Shown: positions 34,586-43,793 of the stretch, in pieces
How the letters are laid out: every line of letters begins with the position of its first letter
Numbering within the stretch: position 1 is the stretch's first letter
From: Flavobacteriaceae bacterium
GTDB taxonomy: Bacteria; Bacteroidota; Bacteroidia; Flavobacteriales; Flavobacteriaceae
NCBI GenBank assembly: GCA_003443635.1
Contig: CP031964.1
Coordinates: 2,760,321 to 2,824,320 of the forward strand
Direction of reading: 5' to 3'
DNA length: 64,000 bases
Notes under the pieces: model-generated
Databases searched by the model: none
What the model was told of the DNA's origin: nothing
Seen by the model: only the letters and a program-made list of their open reading frames with translations
Position numbers and translations under genes: made by a program

Positions 34586-35909
34586 AATATATATTTAATA
34601 AGCATAATCCATAAATAAATGCTGGAGCTGCTATACGCATTGATGAATGATTTATTGTAAGGAACCAAAAAAAATAAAAAGAATAAAAATAAATATTTTG
34701 CTTCTTTTTAAACCTGAATATTAACGGAGTAAATAATAAAATACTAAATGCTATAACTCCAAATATACCATGCTCTCCTATAATTCTACTCATTTCGTTA
34801 TGAGTAGCTGCTTCAATACCTTCTCTTTGTAATCTTAGCTCTTTAAGCTTTCCTACACCTACTCCCAAAATAGGGTTTTCAAAAAACTCATTTAACTCAT
34901 AAGTAAATAATTCTGCTCTACCTGTAGATGCGTCTTCTTTAATTCTACCCGTAGCATCTTGATTATTATAACGTTTATCTATTAACCCTAAAGTATTAAC
35001 AGAGCTCATAAACCAAGTCAAAATAATTGCACCGCCTAGAAATATTACATAACCAATAGTTTTAATTTTAAATTTTTTAGAGCTATTTATATAAAACATA
35101 ATCACTAAAGCTAAAATCATCACTATAGACACAATAACACCACCTCTGCTAAAGGTAACAATTGCTCGATAGCCCATTGCTATTACTAGAATGATATTTA
35201 ATATTTTATAAAATAAGGTTTTGGATTGTATGAAAAATTTACCTGCTAATAGAAAAACACCTAACCCTAAAACAGTTGCGACTTGATTAGGACCAAATCC
35301 TCCTGAAGCTGCAAAATTAGATCCTGTTCCAGATAATATACTTTTAATACTTGGTGAGTATAAAAATAAATATGTTGTCATCGCTATAATTGGTAATAAC
35401 ATAGCTTGAACTATTTTTTGTAAGTCTCTAGGAGTTACTTTTTTTCCGTAACAATATAATGCCGAAATACCTAAACAAAATGGTCCACTTAAATTAAATG
35501 TGATTGCAGTTCTAACATTAGTTCCATAATCTAAAGTAGATAACGCAACAAAAACACCAGGTACTAGTAATAGTAAATAAATAATATATGGATATGCTTT
35601 TTTATTTACTTGACCTCCTAAAACAACACCAATTATCAAAAATAAAATTACAGTATATTTTGAAATTTCATATAAAAAATTACCCCCTGTCATTCTTAAA
35701 AGCACCTCAGATCCAGCTATATAAGCACAAGCCATTAATACATATATATGTTTCTTTTTCGGTTTAGAATTAAAAATGTTCATTATTCCTAATACTAAAA
35801 TTGCCAAGAAATATATTTTAGATAATGAATCAACCAAATAAATACCTAAACCTATACATATATGTATACCTATAAGTACTAAGTAATTATATGATTTAAA
35901 AATATTCAT
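34542..35909 (-). CDS. O-antigen polymerase/ligase family membrane protein (Wzy_C)
   Basis: The 455-residue protein has about ten to twelve hydrophobic helices with the Wzy_C periplasmic region (about 320-390). That region includes TGRAELFTYELNEFFENPILGVGVG and THNEMSRIIGEHGIFGV, where R and H are expected in catalysis. VTFSRGGVIVSI is another typical segment. Such proteins polymerise repeat units (Wzy) or ligate them to lipid A core (WaaL) and sequence alone does not settle which. As the only one in the cluster, a Wzy role is likely. Its start overlaps the upstream GT4 stop by four bases (ATGA). Confidence 0.85.
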   Translation of the reverse strand: MNIFKSYNYLVLIGIHICIGLGIYLVDSLSKIYFLAILVLGIMNIFNSKPKKKHIYVLMACAYIAGSEVLLRMTGGNFLYEISKYTVILFLIIGVVLGGQVNKKAYPYIIYLLLLVPGVFVALSTLDYGTNVRTAITFNLSGPFCLGISALYCYGKKVTPRDLQKIVQAMLLPIIAMTTYLFLYSPSIKSILSGTGSNFAASGGFGPNQVATVLGLGVFLLAGKFFIQSKTLFYKILNIILVIAMGYRAIVTFSRGGVIVSIVMILALVIMFYINSSKKFKIKTIGYVIFLGGAIILTWFMSSVNTLGLIDKRYNNQDATGRIKEDASTGRAELFTYELNEFFENPILGVGVGKLKELRLQREGIEAATHNEMSRIIGEHGIFGVIAFSILLFTPLIFRFKKKQNIYFYSFYFFWFLTINHSSMRIAAPAFIYGLCLLNIYYEKKSPLHRKQISK

Positions 35910-36979
35910 TGTTTATAGTTAGCTATTAATAGATTTATTATCGATTCACTACTAAACTCATTTATGATTTTATGATATAAGTTCTTTCCTAATTTTTCTC
36001 GTTCTGAAAAATTATCAATTAGCCTCAATATTGCTATTGATAAATCATTAGTGTTTTCTGAATCGATTAAGATTCCTTCAAGTGAATTACTTATAACTTT
36101 ATCACACTCTCCCACCTTAGTTGAAATTACCGGTAACTCCCCTAATCCATATTCTAAAAGTGTTAATGGTAATCCTTCAGAATTCGATGACAAAACTCCT
36201 ATTTGGCCTTGAGATAGTATATGAGGTATATCGAATTTACTTCCATATAAGTATACATGTTTTTCTAGATGTAATTCTTTTATTATAGTTTTAATCTTTT
36301 TTGAATATATATCATTAAAATCTTTTCCTACACAATGTAATGTCCAATCTGGTCGTTTCTTAATTACTTTATTAAATGCTTTAATTAAGGTTGAATGATC
36401 TTTTTGAGGCCTTAAGTTTGCTAAATGTATAATGCGTTTTTCAGAAGCGCCTAATAATGTCGTTTCTTTTTTGTCATTTCCTTTAACTACAAAGTTTGAT
36501 AGATAAGATACTTTTGGAGCTTTTAAACGTTTTCTCGCCCATACTTCTAATTTGGAGTTAACACTAAAAATATGAGAAAAATACTTTGAACAAAATTTTA
36601 AGACATATGTTTTTCTTTGTTCTAAAAACTCACTATTACCATAATGATCATGCCATATTAGTTTTACATTCTTATTCATTATTTTTATTATAGTTGCCAA
36701 AAAAAATGATGTGGAATGCGCATGAATTATTTCAATAGATTCTTTTTTTATAAACTTATTAAACTGTAAAATAGCTTTAATATCTATAGTAGTTTTCTTA
36801 TTTAAGAAAAGATAATTTACACTTTTATTAATATCACGTTTTAATAAACCTTCTTCTCTAGTAACACATAAATAGGATGCTTCAACATCAGAAAACATTG
36901 ATAATTCATTAGCTATATTTACTGCCATACGTTCAGTCCCCCCAGCTTGTAAAGAATCTATTAGTTGTAATACTCGCAT
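35906..36979 (-). CDS. glycosyltransferase family 4-type
   Basis: This 357-residue GT-B enzyme starts with MRVLQLIDSLQAGGTERMAVNIANEL, the acceptor-side signature of GT4 enzymes with the GG loop. The C-terminal donor site includes IHLANLRPQKDHSTLIKAF and LSSNSEGLPLTLLEYGLGELPVISTKVGE. The gene overlaps its neighbours by one and four bases, so translation is coupled. The sugar specificity cannot be deduced. Confidence 0.9.
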   Translation of the reverse strand: MRVLQLIDSLQAGGTERMAVNIANELSMFSDVEASYLCVTREEGLLKRDINKSVNYLFLNKKTTIDIKAILQFNKFIKKESIEIIHAHSTSFFLATIIKIMNKNVKLIWHDHYGNSEFLEQRKTYVLKFCSKYFSHIFSVNSKLEVWARKRLKAPKVSYLSNFVVKGNDKKETTLLGASEKRIIHLANLRPQKDHSTLIKAFNKVIKKRPDWTLHCVGKDFNDIYSKKIKTIIKELHLEKHVYLYGSKFDIPHILSQGQIGVLSSNSEGLPLTLLEYGLGELPVISTKVGECDKVISNSLEGILIDSENTNDLSIAILRLIDNFSEREKLGKNLYHKIINEFSSESIINLLIANYKQ

Positions 36980-38094
36980 TATTTTTTTAGTAAAACTTTT
37001 ATTTCGTCCTCAAAAACATCTAATGTGTACCTTTGTGACCATTTAGAAGCATTAAAAGATATTTGTTTTAAATCACTTTTAGAAATTACTTCGTCAATTT
37101 TCTCAACTGCTAAATTTAAATCAGGTTCTATAAAAACTCCTCTATTTTCATTATCTAACATATAAGGTACACAAGAGATTTTAGTTGCAATTGGAATTAC
37201 TCCAAAAAACATAGCCTCCGCAATAGCTTTTGGCCAGCCTTCAGATCTTGAAGGCAAAATTAAAAAATGAGCTTTTTTTAAAGTTTCCTTAATTGTATCT
37301 TTCTCTTGGTTCCCATATAATGTAATGTATTTATTTAAATTATTATTAATAATATAGTCATGTAATTCTGTTTTTAAAACTCCGTCTCCAAATAAATTTA
37401 AACGTACTTTTTTTCCTTGTTTAACTAACTCTTCTATTATTTTGATGGCTAGCAATGGTCGTTTTCCTTCTACTAAACTTCCAACAAAAACAAATTGTAA
37501 CGTATTAGTATAATCTCTTTCTATTAATTTTTCAATTTCAGTTTTAGTGAATGTTGCAGTAAAAAATGATTTTATATTTCTCGTTTGATTTTTCCAATCT
37601 CCATAAACCAATACTTGCATATTTTTTGTTAAGACAGTATTTCTCAACAACCATTTTTGCAACCTATAACTTTTTGGTTGCTTTGCTCTTGGATCCCAAT
37701 TTCCTGCATATTTTGCTGTTTTGATTTTTTTTGGAAATAATATCTGTACAAAACAACCTATAAGTCCTATATTTCCGGGGCAGCGTAAATGAATATGCTC
37801 TGCTTGCTTACACGCTTTAAAAATAGTAAATGCAATTATTGGCAATTGAAACATAGACCTAAAAACATGCTTTATAGAAGTAAATTGAATCGAAGGTATT
37901 TTATTTAATTTAATATCTTTATGCTTATAATTCATTTCTATTGCTGATGGCTTTCCCATTATTTCTGGAGCTACAATAGTAATAGTATCTACATATTTAA
38001 ACCACAAATTCATTTCTCGCACATAAGGTGCATAAGCAGCATATGTGCTTCCGTTAAACTTGTGTTTTACATGTGATATGATTAAGAAATTCAT
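36979..38094 (-). CDS. glycosyltransferase family 4-type
   Basis: This GT-B enzyme (371 residues from the chosen start) has LQFVFVGSLVEGKRPLLAIKIIEEL and HFLILPSRSEGWPKAIAEAMFFGVIPIAT as the donor-binding region. An in-frame start 13 codons upstream exists, but the ATG at 38094 forms an ATGA overlap with the stop of the upstream GT2 gene and gives MNFLIISHVKH, a normal first strand. The AEHIHLRCPGNIGLIG segment in the N-terminal domain fits the acceptor side. Specificity is unknown. Confidence 0.9.
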   Translation of the reverse strand: MNFLIISHVKHKFNGSTYAAYAPYVREMNLWFKYVDTITIVAPEIMGKPSAIEMNYKHKDIKLNKIPSIQFTSIKHVFRSMFQLPIIAFTIFKACKQAEHIHLRCPGNIGLIGCFVQILFPKKIKTAKYAGNWDPRAKQPKSYRLQKWLLRNTVLTKNMQVLVYGDWKNQTRNIKSFFTATFTKTEIEKLIERDYTNTLQFVFVGSLVEGKRPLLAIKIIEELVKQGKKVRLNLFGDGVLKTELHDYIINNNLNKYITLYGNQEKDTIKETLKKAHFLILPSRSEGWPKAIAEAMFFGVIPIATKISCVPYMLDNENRGVFIEPDLNLAVEKIDEVISKSDLKQISFNASKWSQRYTLDVFEDEIKVLLKK

Positions 38095-39092
38095 CGTTCT
38101 ATTTTTGGTGCATTTAACAGTATAGACCACCAACCTATTGTTCTCCCTAAACTCTCTGTTAATGCTGCTAATTTAGACTTAGAGGTTATTACATTCGTAT
38201 AACGAATTGCTGTTAATAAAAATGCTGTTGCATTCCATTTTAATCGTGCTTTTAAAGTTGGCTTAGGATATCTCATACGCCATATATACCATCCGTTTCT
38301 CAATACCATTTTTCCATATTTATATTGATTTGGCCTTCCTAACGTACTATGATGATGTGCTAATTGAGCGTTAGTATTAATATAAATAGCCCCTTTTTCT
38401 GCTACTCGTAATGAAAAATCTGCATCTTCATATAATCCATAACCCTCAAAATATGTTGAAAATGATAAAGTTTTAAATATCTCTTTTTTAAAAGATGACA
38501 CACCTCCCATTAATTGTTCTACTTTATATATTTTGCCTGTGGGTGGTAAAAAACTTATAGATCTTCCATGAGAAAATGTTGGTAAAAACCCTGGCGCTTT
38601 ATCTGGTAATAAGCCAAACTTTCGTCTTAACTGAAAACGTGATGGTTCACTACGCATCCAATTGTCATAATAAAAATGGGTTTTCTTCCTATCTATTGAA
38701 GCTATTTTCCATTCTACTTCATTTGTAATATATCCTCCAACAGCTAAAGCATCATTATGTGTATTATAGGTTTCTAACAATGTTTTAAAGTACATGGGAG
38801 TTAATACAACATCATCATCCAAAAAACAAATAATCTCTGAGAGTTCTGTTACTAAATTGATTCCATAATTTCTTTGTTTAGTTAATCCTCTATTAATTTC
38901 ATTTACTTTAAAATACCTTAAGTTTTTAAATTGATTTTTTATCAACACTTGCTCAGTTTCATCATTTATTGAACCATCAATAATTAGGATCTCATTAGGA
39001 TATAGTGTTTGTTTACATACCGATTGCAACAACTCCAACAATGATTTCGGTCGCATATAAGTACATATAATAAGTGCAAACGTTTTAGTCAT
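38091..39092 (-). CDS. glycosyltransferase family 2-type
   Basis: This 333-residue GT-A enzyme has FALIICTYMRPKSLLELLQSV as the first nucleotide-binding strand and the metal-binding ICFLDDDVVL (DDD) near residue 94. GYGLYEDADFSLRVAEKG is the ED-acceptor motif. The C-terminal part is hydrophobic and basic, suggesting a loose membrane contact. It shares eight bases with the exostosin-like gene upstream. Confidence 0.9.
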   Translation of the reverse strand: MTKTFALIICTYMRPKSLLELLQSVCKQTLYPNEILIIDGSINDETEQVLIKNQFKNLRYFKVNEINRGLTKQRNYGINLVTELSEIICFLDDDVVLTPMYFKTLLETYNTHNDALAVGGYITNEVEWKIASIDRKKTHFYYDNWMRSEPSRFQLRRKFGLLPDKAPGFLPTFSHGRSISFLPPTGKIYKVEQLMGGVSSFKKEIFKTLSFSTYFEGYGLYEDADFSLRVAEKGAIYINTNAQLAHHHSTLGRPNQYKYGKMVLRNGWYIWRMRYPKPTLKARLKWNATAFLLTAIRYTNVITSKSKLAALTESLGRTIGWWSILLNAPKIER

Positions 39093-40113
39093 TTTGTTTT
39101 AATATATCATGAACCTTAATAAAGTAAGCGTGTCTTACTAAATAATTTTCCCAAAGCTGTCTATTATTATTTTGAATTGTATTAAAGGTTTCTTCTGTAT
39201 TTGAGTTATGAAATTCTAAAATTTGAGATTCTATAGACTTTTCTTTTGTTTCTTCTAAAATTACACAATGTTGAGACCATTTTATAATGTTGGACAATGG
39301 CAATTTGCAATCTGTATTTAATAAAATAGGAATACGACCTACTGCTAATGTTTCGTATAATCTAATTGAAAAGTTACCTACTCCTCTCATACAAAATGTA
39401 TATGCATTGTTAAATACGTTGTCATAAAATTCTTTTGTTGTTTTATATTTATCAGTTTCTGTTAATATTCCGGCTCTATAATTCTCTCTTAAAATAAAAT
39501 TAGTATTTAAGTTTTTATTTAAATTAAGTTTTTTTAAATAATATGCTCGTTTTATACTCGATGGATAAAATGATTGTGAATCAGCTACTAACTTATTAGT
39601 TTTTCTTTTTATTTGATATTTAAGATGGTTTAATAATTCTTTAAAATATTTAAGTATTCCAGATTGTGCGTGCCCTACAAATCCTATATCTGGCTTTTCT
39701 TCTTTTTGTTTTGTAGAAAACCTTTGTGATAATTGAGTTTTATACGGGTCATTTATAAATGATGGCATTATAAAAGTCGAATCGTTTAATTTACTTTTAT
39801 AGCCTCCTAATCTAAATGTATAACTATTTTTAATGTAATTAGTAAACCCATAATCTCCTGCAGAATATATCCAGATGGGTTTATTGTATTTTTTTGCTAA
39901 TTCTTGAAGTGTTAAAAAATCTGTTTTAAATTTCAAAAATGCTACATAATCTATAGGGAATACAATAAAATCACACTCAGAAACAACATTTACTATTTTA
40001 TAATATTCAAATAATATTTCATTTTTCAAATAATATAAATCAAACAACAGCGGAAACACTTTTTTACGATGTTCTTCGGTTAAAAAACTAGTATTTGTAT
40101 ATAATTTAAGCAT
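39085..40113 (-). CDS. exostosin-like (GT47-type) glycosyltransferase
   Basis: This 342-residue protein resembles the exostosin domain of GT47 enzymes. The best signature is CMRGVGNFSIRLYETLAVGRIPILLNTDCKLPLSNIIKW, where the RLYE and GRIP pairs match the donor-binding region. The N-terminal half includes ECDFIVFPIDYV and IWIYSAGDYG. In eukaryotes this family makes heparan and plant wall polymers; bacterial members are found in glycan clusters. It is tightly packed between two GT2-type genes. Substrates are not predictable. Confidence 0.7.
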   Translation of the reverse strand: MLKLYTNTSFLTEEHRKKVFPLLFDLYYLKNEILFEYYKIVNVVSECDFIVFPIDYVAFLKFKTDFLTLQELAKKYNKPIWIYSAGDYGFTNYIKNSYTFRLGGYKSKLNDSTFIMPSFINDPYKTQLSQRFSTKQKEEKPDIGFVGHAQSGILKYFKELLNHLKYQIKRKTNKLVADSQSFYPSSIKRAYYLKKLNLNKNLNTNFILRENYRAGILTETDKYKTTKEFYDNVFNNAYTFCMRGVGNFSIRLYETLAVGRIPILLNTDCKLPLSNIIKWSQHCVILEETKEKSIESQILEFHNSNTEETFNTIQNNNRQLWENYLVRHAYFIKVHDILKQND

Positions 40114-41662
40114 TTTGCTGTTGTTTTAAAATTGTACTCCAATACATACTTTTATTCCATCTTTTTTTAGCGTACTTGATATATTTGAATGGATTTTTAA
40201 TAGATTGAGAACTATAATTTTTAATAAACAGTAGCAGCTTATACCCTTTTAATTGTTGTTCTGTAAAGTAAGTCATATTTAACAACATTATAGTTGGCGA
40301 TGGTTTTGGTTGTATAGCATCGCTATCCCAAAGTTGTTTCACTTTTGTTCTATAACCTCCTATTGGAGCTTTTAAATGTGTAATTTTGATATCAGAAAAA
40401 TAAACAACATCTTGACCTAAATAACGTAATTGCATACCAAATTCTGTGTCTTCTCCATAATTAAATTCATATCTAGTATTGAATGCAACTGATGTTAATA
40501 AGTTAGATTTTAAAATTGTATTTCCAGCTCCAAAAATTGTGGTTTGTGCACTTTTTAAATAAACTTGTCTTTCAGAAGGCTGTAAATAAACAGTAGTTGC
40601 AACATTTACACCATACTGTTCTATTCCTTTAAACAACTTTTCGATTAAATCTGCATCAAATCTATTATCATCATCTCCTAACAAAACCCATTCACTTTCT
40701 ACTTTTGTTAGTGCTAAATTCCTTGCATTACAAACTCCAGCTTGATGTGTAAATTGGTGCTTAATTATAAATGGCCATGTTTCAGTAGTTAAATAATCTA
40801 ATTCAGTAACAGAATCTTTATTTGAATTTTGTTCAACTATAATAACATTTTTAGGCAATATTGTTTGTACAGATAAATCTTTTAATACATCATATAAATA
40901 TTTTTTTCTTCCTATGGTTGGTATAATAACATCTACATTCTTATTATTTACTACTTTACGTGAAGTTTGTATAACTATATTTTCTAACTTAAAATTAGTA
41001 TTTCTTTGGAAATAAAATAATGATTTTAAAAATGACCAAATGCTACTTATTTTCTTCTCATATATGACAAAACACAAACTTAAAATACATCCCCAAACCC
41101 ACTTGTAATGTTGCTTCACAAATTTAAATAACTCATATGTAGTTGCTTGTTTAATTTCTGTTTTAACAACTTTATAATTTTTAAGCAATTTAGGTTCTGA
41201 ATAACAAAATAGACCTTCTATCATAGCCCTTTTTCCTAATGAATTTAGGAAATAATCAAAGTTATCTTTACTATTCAATTCTCCTTTAAGATTACGCAAT
41301 ACATCCGTATAGATACCGCCAACTAAACTACTTGTTTGCCAAGTAGGATAAGTTACTTCTTTTTTTATTTTTAAATAATACGAGCGCTCTATAAAACCTA
41401 TTTGTTTAGGTAAATATTCTAACATACTTGGATTATATGAGGCCAATATTCGTTTATGATGAAATATAATTGGTAGTATTTCTATATCTAGTTCTTGTTC
41501 ATAAATTGAATCACACCAAACTATTAAAGTATCAGGATAAATATTTGCTATTTGTAAAAGTATTTTTGTCACAGATTGTCCAATTTGCATATTTGCAATT
41601 GACTGTTTCTTGGCATCCAAAACTTTTAAAACTTTATTATTTTGATGTACGACTAAAATCAT
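40106..41662 (-). CDS. two-domain glycosyltransferase, GT2 at the C-terminus
   Basis: At 518 residues this protein is about twice the length of a GT2 enzyme. The C-terminal domain (about 240-500) is a canonical GT2: VDVIIPTIGRKKYLYDVLKDL, the metal site WVLLGDDDNRF and YGEDTEFGMQLRYLG. The N-terminal domain (1-235) resembles a degenerate GT-A fold (TLIVWCDSIYE, SSLVGGIYTDVL) but lacks the nucleotide-binding start and a clean DxD. A hydrophobic stretch at about 190-205 (WVWGCILSLCFVIYE) may anchor it. The first domain could bind acceptor or scaffold. Confidence 0.8.
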   Translation of the reverse strand: MILVVHQNNKVLKVLDAKKQSIANMQIGQSVTKILLQIANIYPDTLIVWCDSIYEQELDIEILPIIFHHKRILASYNPSMLEYLPKQIGFIERSYYLKIKKEVTYPTWQTSSLVGGIYTDVLRNLKGELNSKDNFDYFLNSLGKRAMIEGLFCYSEPKLLKNYKVVKTEIKQATTYELFKFVKQHYKWVWGCILSLCFVIYEKKISSIWSFLKSLFYFQRNTNFKLENIVIQTSRKVVNNKNVDVIIPTIGRKKYLYDVLKDLSVQTILPKNVIIVEQNSNKDSVTELDYLTTETWPFIIKHQFTHQAGVCNARNLALTKVESEWVLLGDDDNRFDADLIEKLFKGIEQYGVNVATTVYLQPSERQVYLKSAQTTIFGAGNTILKSNLLTSVAFNTRYEFNYGEDTEFGMQLRYLGQDVVYFSDIKITHLKAPIGGYRTKVKQLWDSDAIQPKPSPTIMLLNMTYFTEQQLKGYKLLLFIKNYSSQSIKNPFKYIKYAKKRWNKSMYWSTILKQQQNA

Positions 41663-41665
41663 ACG

Positions 41666-42625
41666 TTACTTGTTAATCATTTTAAAAGGTTTATCTCCAA
41701 CGATAGCTGCATATTTAGAAAAACTACTGTGATACATTGGTTCTATTTTTAAAAAGTAAACGATCTCACTATTTGCTATCATAAAAAAATCTATCATTGT
41801 TTTTAAATGCCCTTCTATGGTAGAGTTTCCTTTATAATTATCCATATGAAATGGATTTCCTTCCACTAAATGTACTGCTTCTTTTTCTTCTATGTAATCT
41901 AGAAAACGTACACTATCTGAAAATCCATAACATTTATATACTGTTGTTTTCACAATACTTTTTACTTCTGTTTGTAATTGAGTTAATAGTTTTTGTTTTT
42001 GTTCTTCAGAAATTGTTTTTGTTGAAGAATCTACAAAATCTCCCATTAAACTTGTAAAACGGGTATGGAAAGCTATATATTTTTCTTGTTCAATGTTATT
42101 CAATTTATCGTTGAGTTGGCTTGTTTTCTTAAATAATTCATTAAAATTAATTCTCCATTTATTCTCTAAAGCTTTTGCATCTGCTAATGGGTGAAATGAA
42201 TTTAAATAGTCAATATTTGCATAAACAATAAATGTATCTGCTTTCGATTTTTTAATAAGTTCTAAAGGTTTTACATTAAAATTATTAACTACATAAATTA
42301 GTTTTGTTTTAGTTGGATGCCATTTTATATCTTTTTTCTTTATTAACCAATTTACTGTATTAGGTTCTAAAAAGATATTTAAGTTAAATGGATTATCAAA
42401 ATGAATATAAAACTCGTAGTTTAATAGCTTTGAAATTTCATAAAAAGAAATCATTCCTTTTAATCTATCGACCAATCCTCCATGAGGAAAAAGGCCATCG
42501 AAACAAATTATAATTCGCTTTTTATTAGTATTTGTTTTAAAACTTAAATGTCTAGAATAGTGTAAAAAAAACATAATCTTTTTTACAGTTTTACTAAGCT
42601 TTTTTTTAAGCGTTTTTATAAACAT
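41666..42625 (-). CDS. putative fucosyltransferase-like protein
   Basis: This 319-residue protein is not a classical GT4 or GT2. It shows DGLFPHGGLVDRLKGMISFYEISKLL near residue 43-66, similar to the GG-(L)-DRL-G segment of GT23/NodZ/O-fucosyltransferase-type folds. IAFHTRFTSLMGDF (187-196) parallels the HxRxGD-type donor loop. The closing SSFSKYAAIVGDKP fits the S-x-F-S-x-x-A end motif of the same fold. Because GDP-colitose is predicted nearby, a GDP-deoxysugar transferase is an attractive role, but this is inference. Confidence 0.5.
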   Translation of the reverse strand: MFIKTLKKKLSKTVKKIMFFLHYSRHLSFKTNTNKKRIIICFDGLFPHGGLVDRLKGMISFYEISKLLNYEFYIHFDNPFNLNIFLEPNTVNWLIKKKDIKWHPTKTKLIYVVNNFNVKPLELIKKSKADTFIVYANIDYLNSFHPLADAKALENKWRINFNELFKKTSQLNDKLNNIEQEKYIAFHTRFTSLMGDFVDSSTKTISEEQKQKLLTQLQTEVKSIVKTTVYKCYGFSDSVRFLDYIEEKEAVHLVEGNPFHMDNYKGNSTIEGHLKTMIDFFMIANSEIVYFLKIEPMYHSSFSKYAAIVGDKPFKMINK

Positions 42626-42630
42626 AAAAA

Positions 42631-43782
42631 TTAATACTCCTTAATTATTGAATTATAGTATTGTATGTTTTGATCTGCAATAGTCTCAATATTAAAAGTA
42701 GCTTCTACTTTTTGTCTAGCTGCCTTACCTATCTCTAAACACAGTTTTTCATCCCTTAAAAGTTTTAAAATACATTCAGCATATTCATCTACATGAGATG
42801 GATGGATTAAATATCCATTCTTACCATCATCAATTAATTCTTGCGCCCAACCTATACTTGTGTTTATAACAGGCTTTTGTAATGCCATAGACTCTATAGT
42901 AACCATTCCTAAGGTTTCTGCAAAAGAAGGAAAAGTGCATACATGTGCATTTTTAATATACTCTTTTACTTCTGAGTACGGGATTTTGCCTAAATAATCA
43001 CATTGTTCTTTAGCTTTTTCTGAGAATATTTTTTCCATTAATACATAAGTAGACGCATTTCCTGTTTTAATATCTGGTGCATCTCCTCCTATTAAAATTA
43101 ATTTAGTTTTTGGATTTTTTTTGACTACTTTATTAAATATTTGTGCCAACTCTATAACTCCTTTTTTTCTAATTATAGTTCCTATATATAGTATTGTATT
43201 TCTATTAAAATCATCTGGAGTTTCATTTATAAAGTGCTTTAATTGTAAACCGTAGTGTATAGTTCTTATCTTATTTTTATTAAGCCCGAATATTTTTTGA
43301 GTTTCTATTCCTGCATAAGTAGTTGGAGTAATATAAGCCACAGCTCCTTTTAGAGCTCTTTTTTCAAATATAAAATTCTTAAACTTCTGCTGACGTTCAT
43401 CTAATTTACAGAAATAAGCATCACTACCATGAAAACGAATAACTAATGGTATTGTAAATTGCATAAATGCAGTAATCCCTGTCCAATCTGGTGCTTCTAA
43501 TATATCTATATTTCTTTCTTTTACTATAACATTTATATAGTTTTGGATATGTTTACGATAACGGTACCAAGTAAAATATTTGTATGATTTATTTTGTATT
43601 AAGTGAACCTCTACATTTTCATCTATAAATATTTCACTTGTTTCTTGATGGTATACAAAAACTGTAACATCTACTCCTCTTTTCGCTAAAGTAATTGCCA
43701 AATTTTTTATACTTGTAGCTATACCTGCGGCATGCTTTACTTTTGAATGTGGATATTCTGATGTTATAAAACCAACCCTCAT
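42631..43782 (-). CDS. glycosyltransferase family 4-type
   Basis: This 383-residue GT-B enzyme has a complete N-terminal acceptor domain (MRVGFITSEYPHSKVKHAAGIATSIKNLA) and a Glycos_transf_1 domain. The latter includes ILYIGTIIRKKGVIELAQIF and VCTFPSFAETLGMVTIESMALQKPVINTSIG, with the E-x7-E donor pattern. The sequence is typical of sugar nucleotide transferases for lipid-linked glycans. It follows the 465-residue gene by 11 bases. Specificity is unknown. Confidence 0.92.
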   Translation of the reverse strand: MRVGFITSEYPHSKVKHAAGIATSIKNLAITLAKRGVDVTVFVYHQETSEIFIDENVEVHLIQNKSYKYFTWYRYRKHIQNYINVIVKERNIDILEAPDWTGITAFMQFTIPLVIRFHGSDAYFCKLDERQQKFKNFIFEKRALKGAVAYITPTTYAGIETQKIFGLNKNKIRTIHYGLQLKHFINETPDDFNRNTILYIGTIIRKKGVIELAQIFNKVVKKNPKTKLILIGGDAPDIKTGNASTYVLMEKIFSEKAKEQCDYLGKIPYSEVKEYIKNAHVCTFPSFAETLGMVTIESMALQKPVINTSIGWAQELIDDGKNGYLIHPSHVDEYAECILKLLRDEKLCLEIGKAARQKVEATFNIETIADQNIQYYNSIIKEY

Positions 43783-43793
43783 ATTAAACCATT

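Noticed and set aside
36979-38133. Upstream start for the GT4 gene at 38133
   Set aside because: The ATG at 38094 forms a four-base overlap with the preceding stop and yields a normal first strand; the extra 13 residues look unlike the family.
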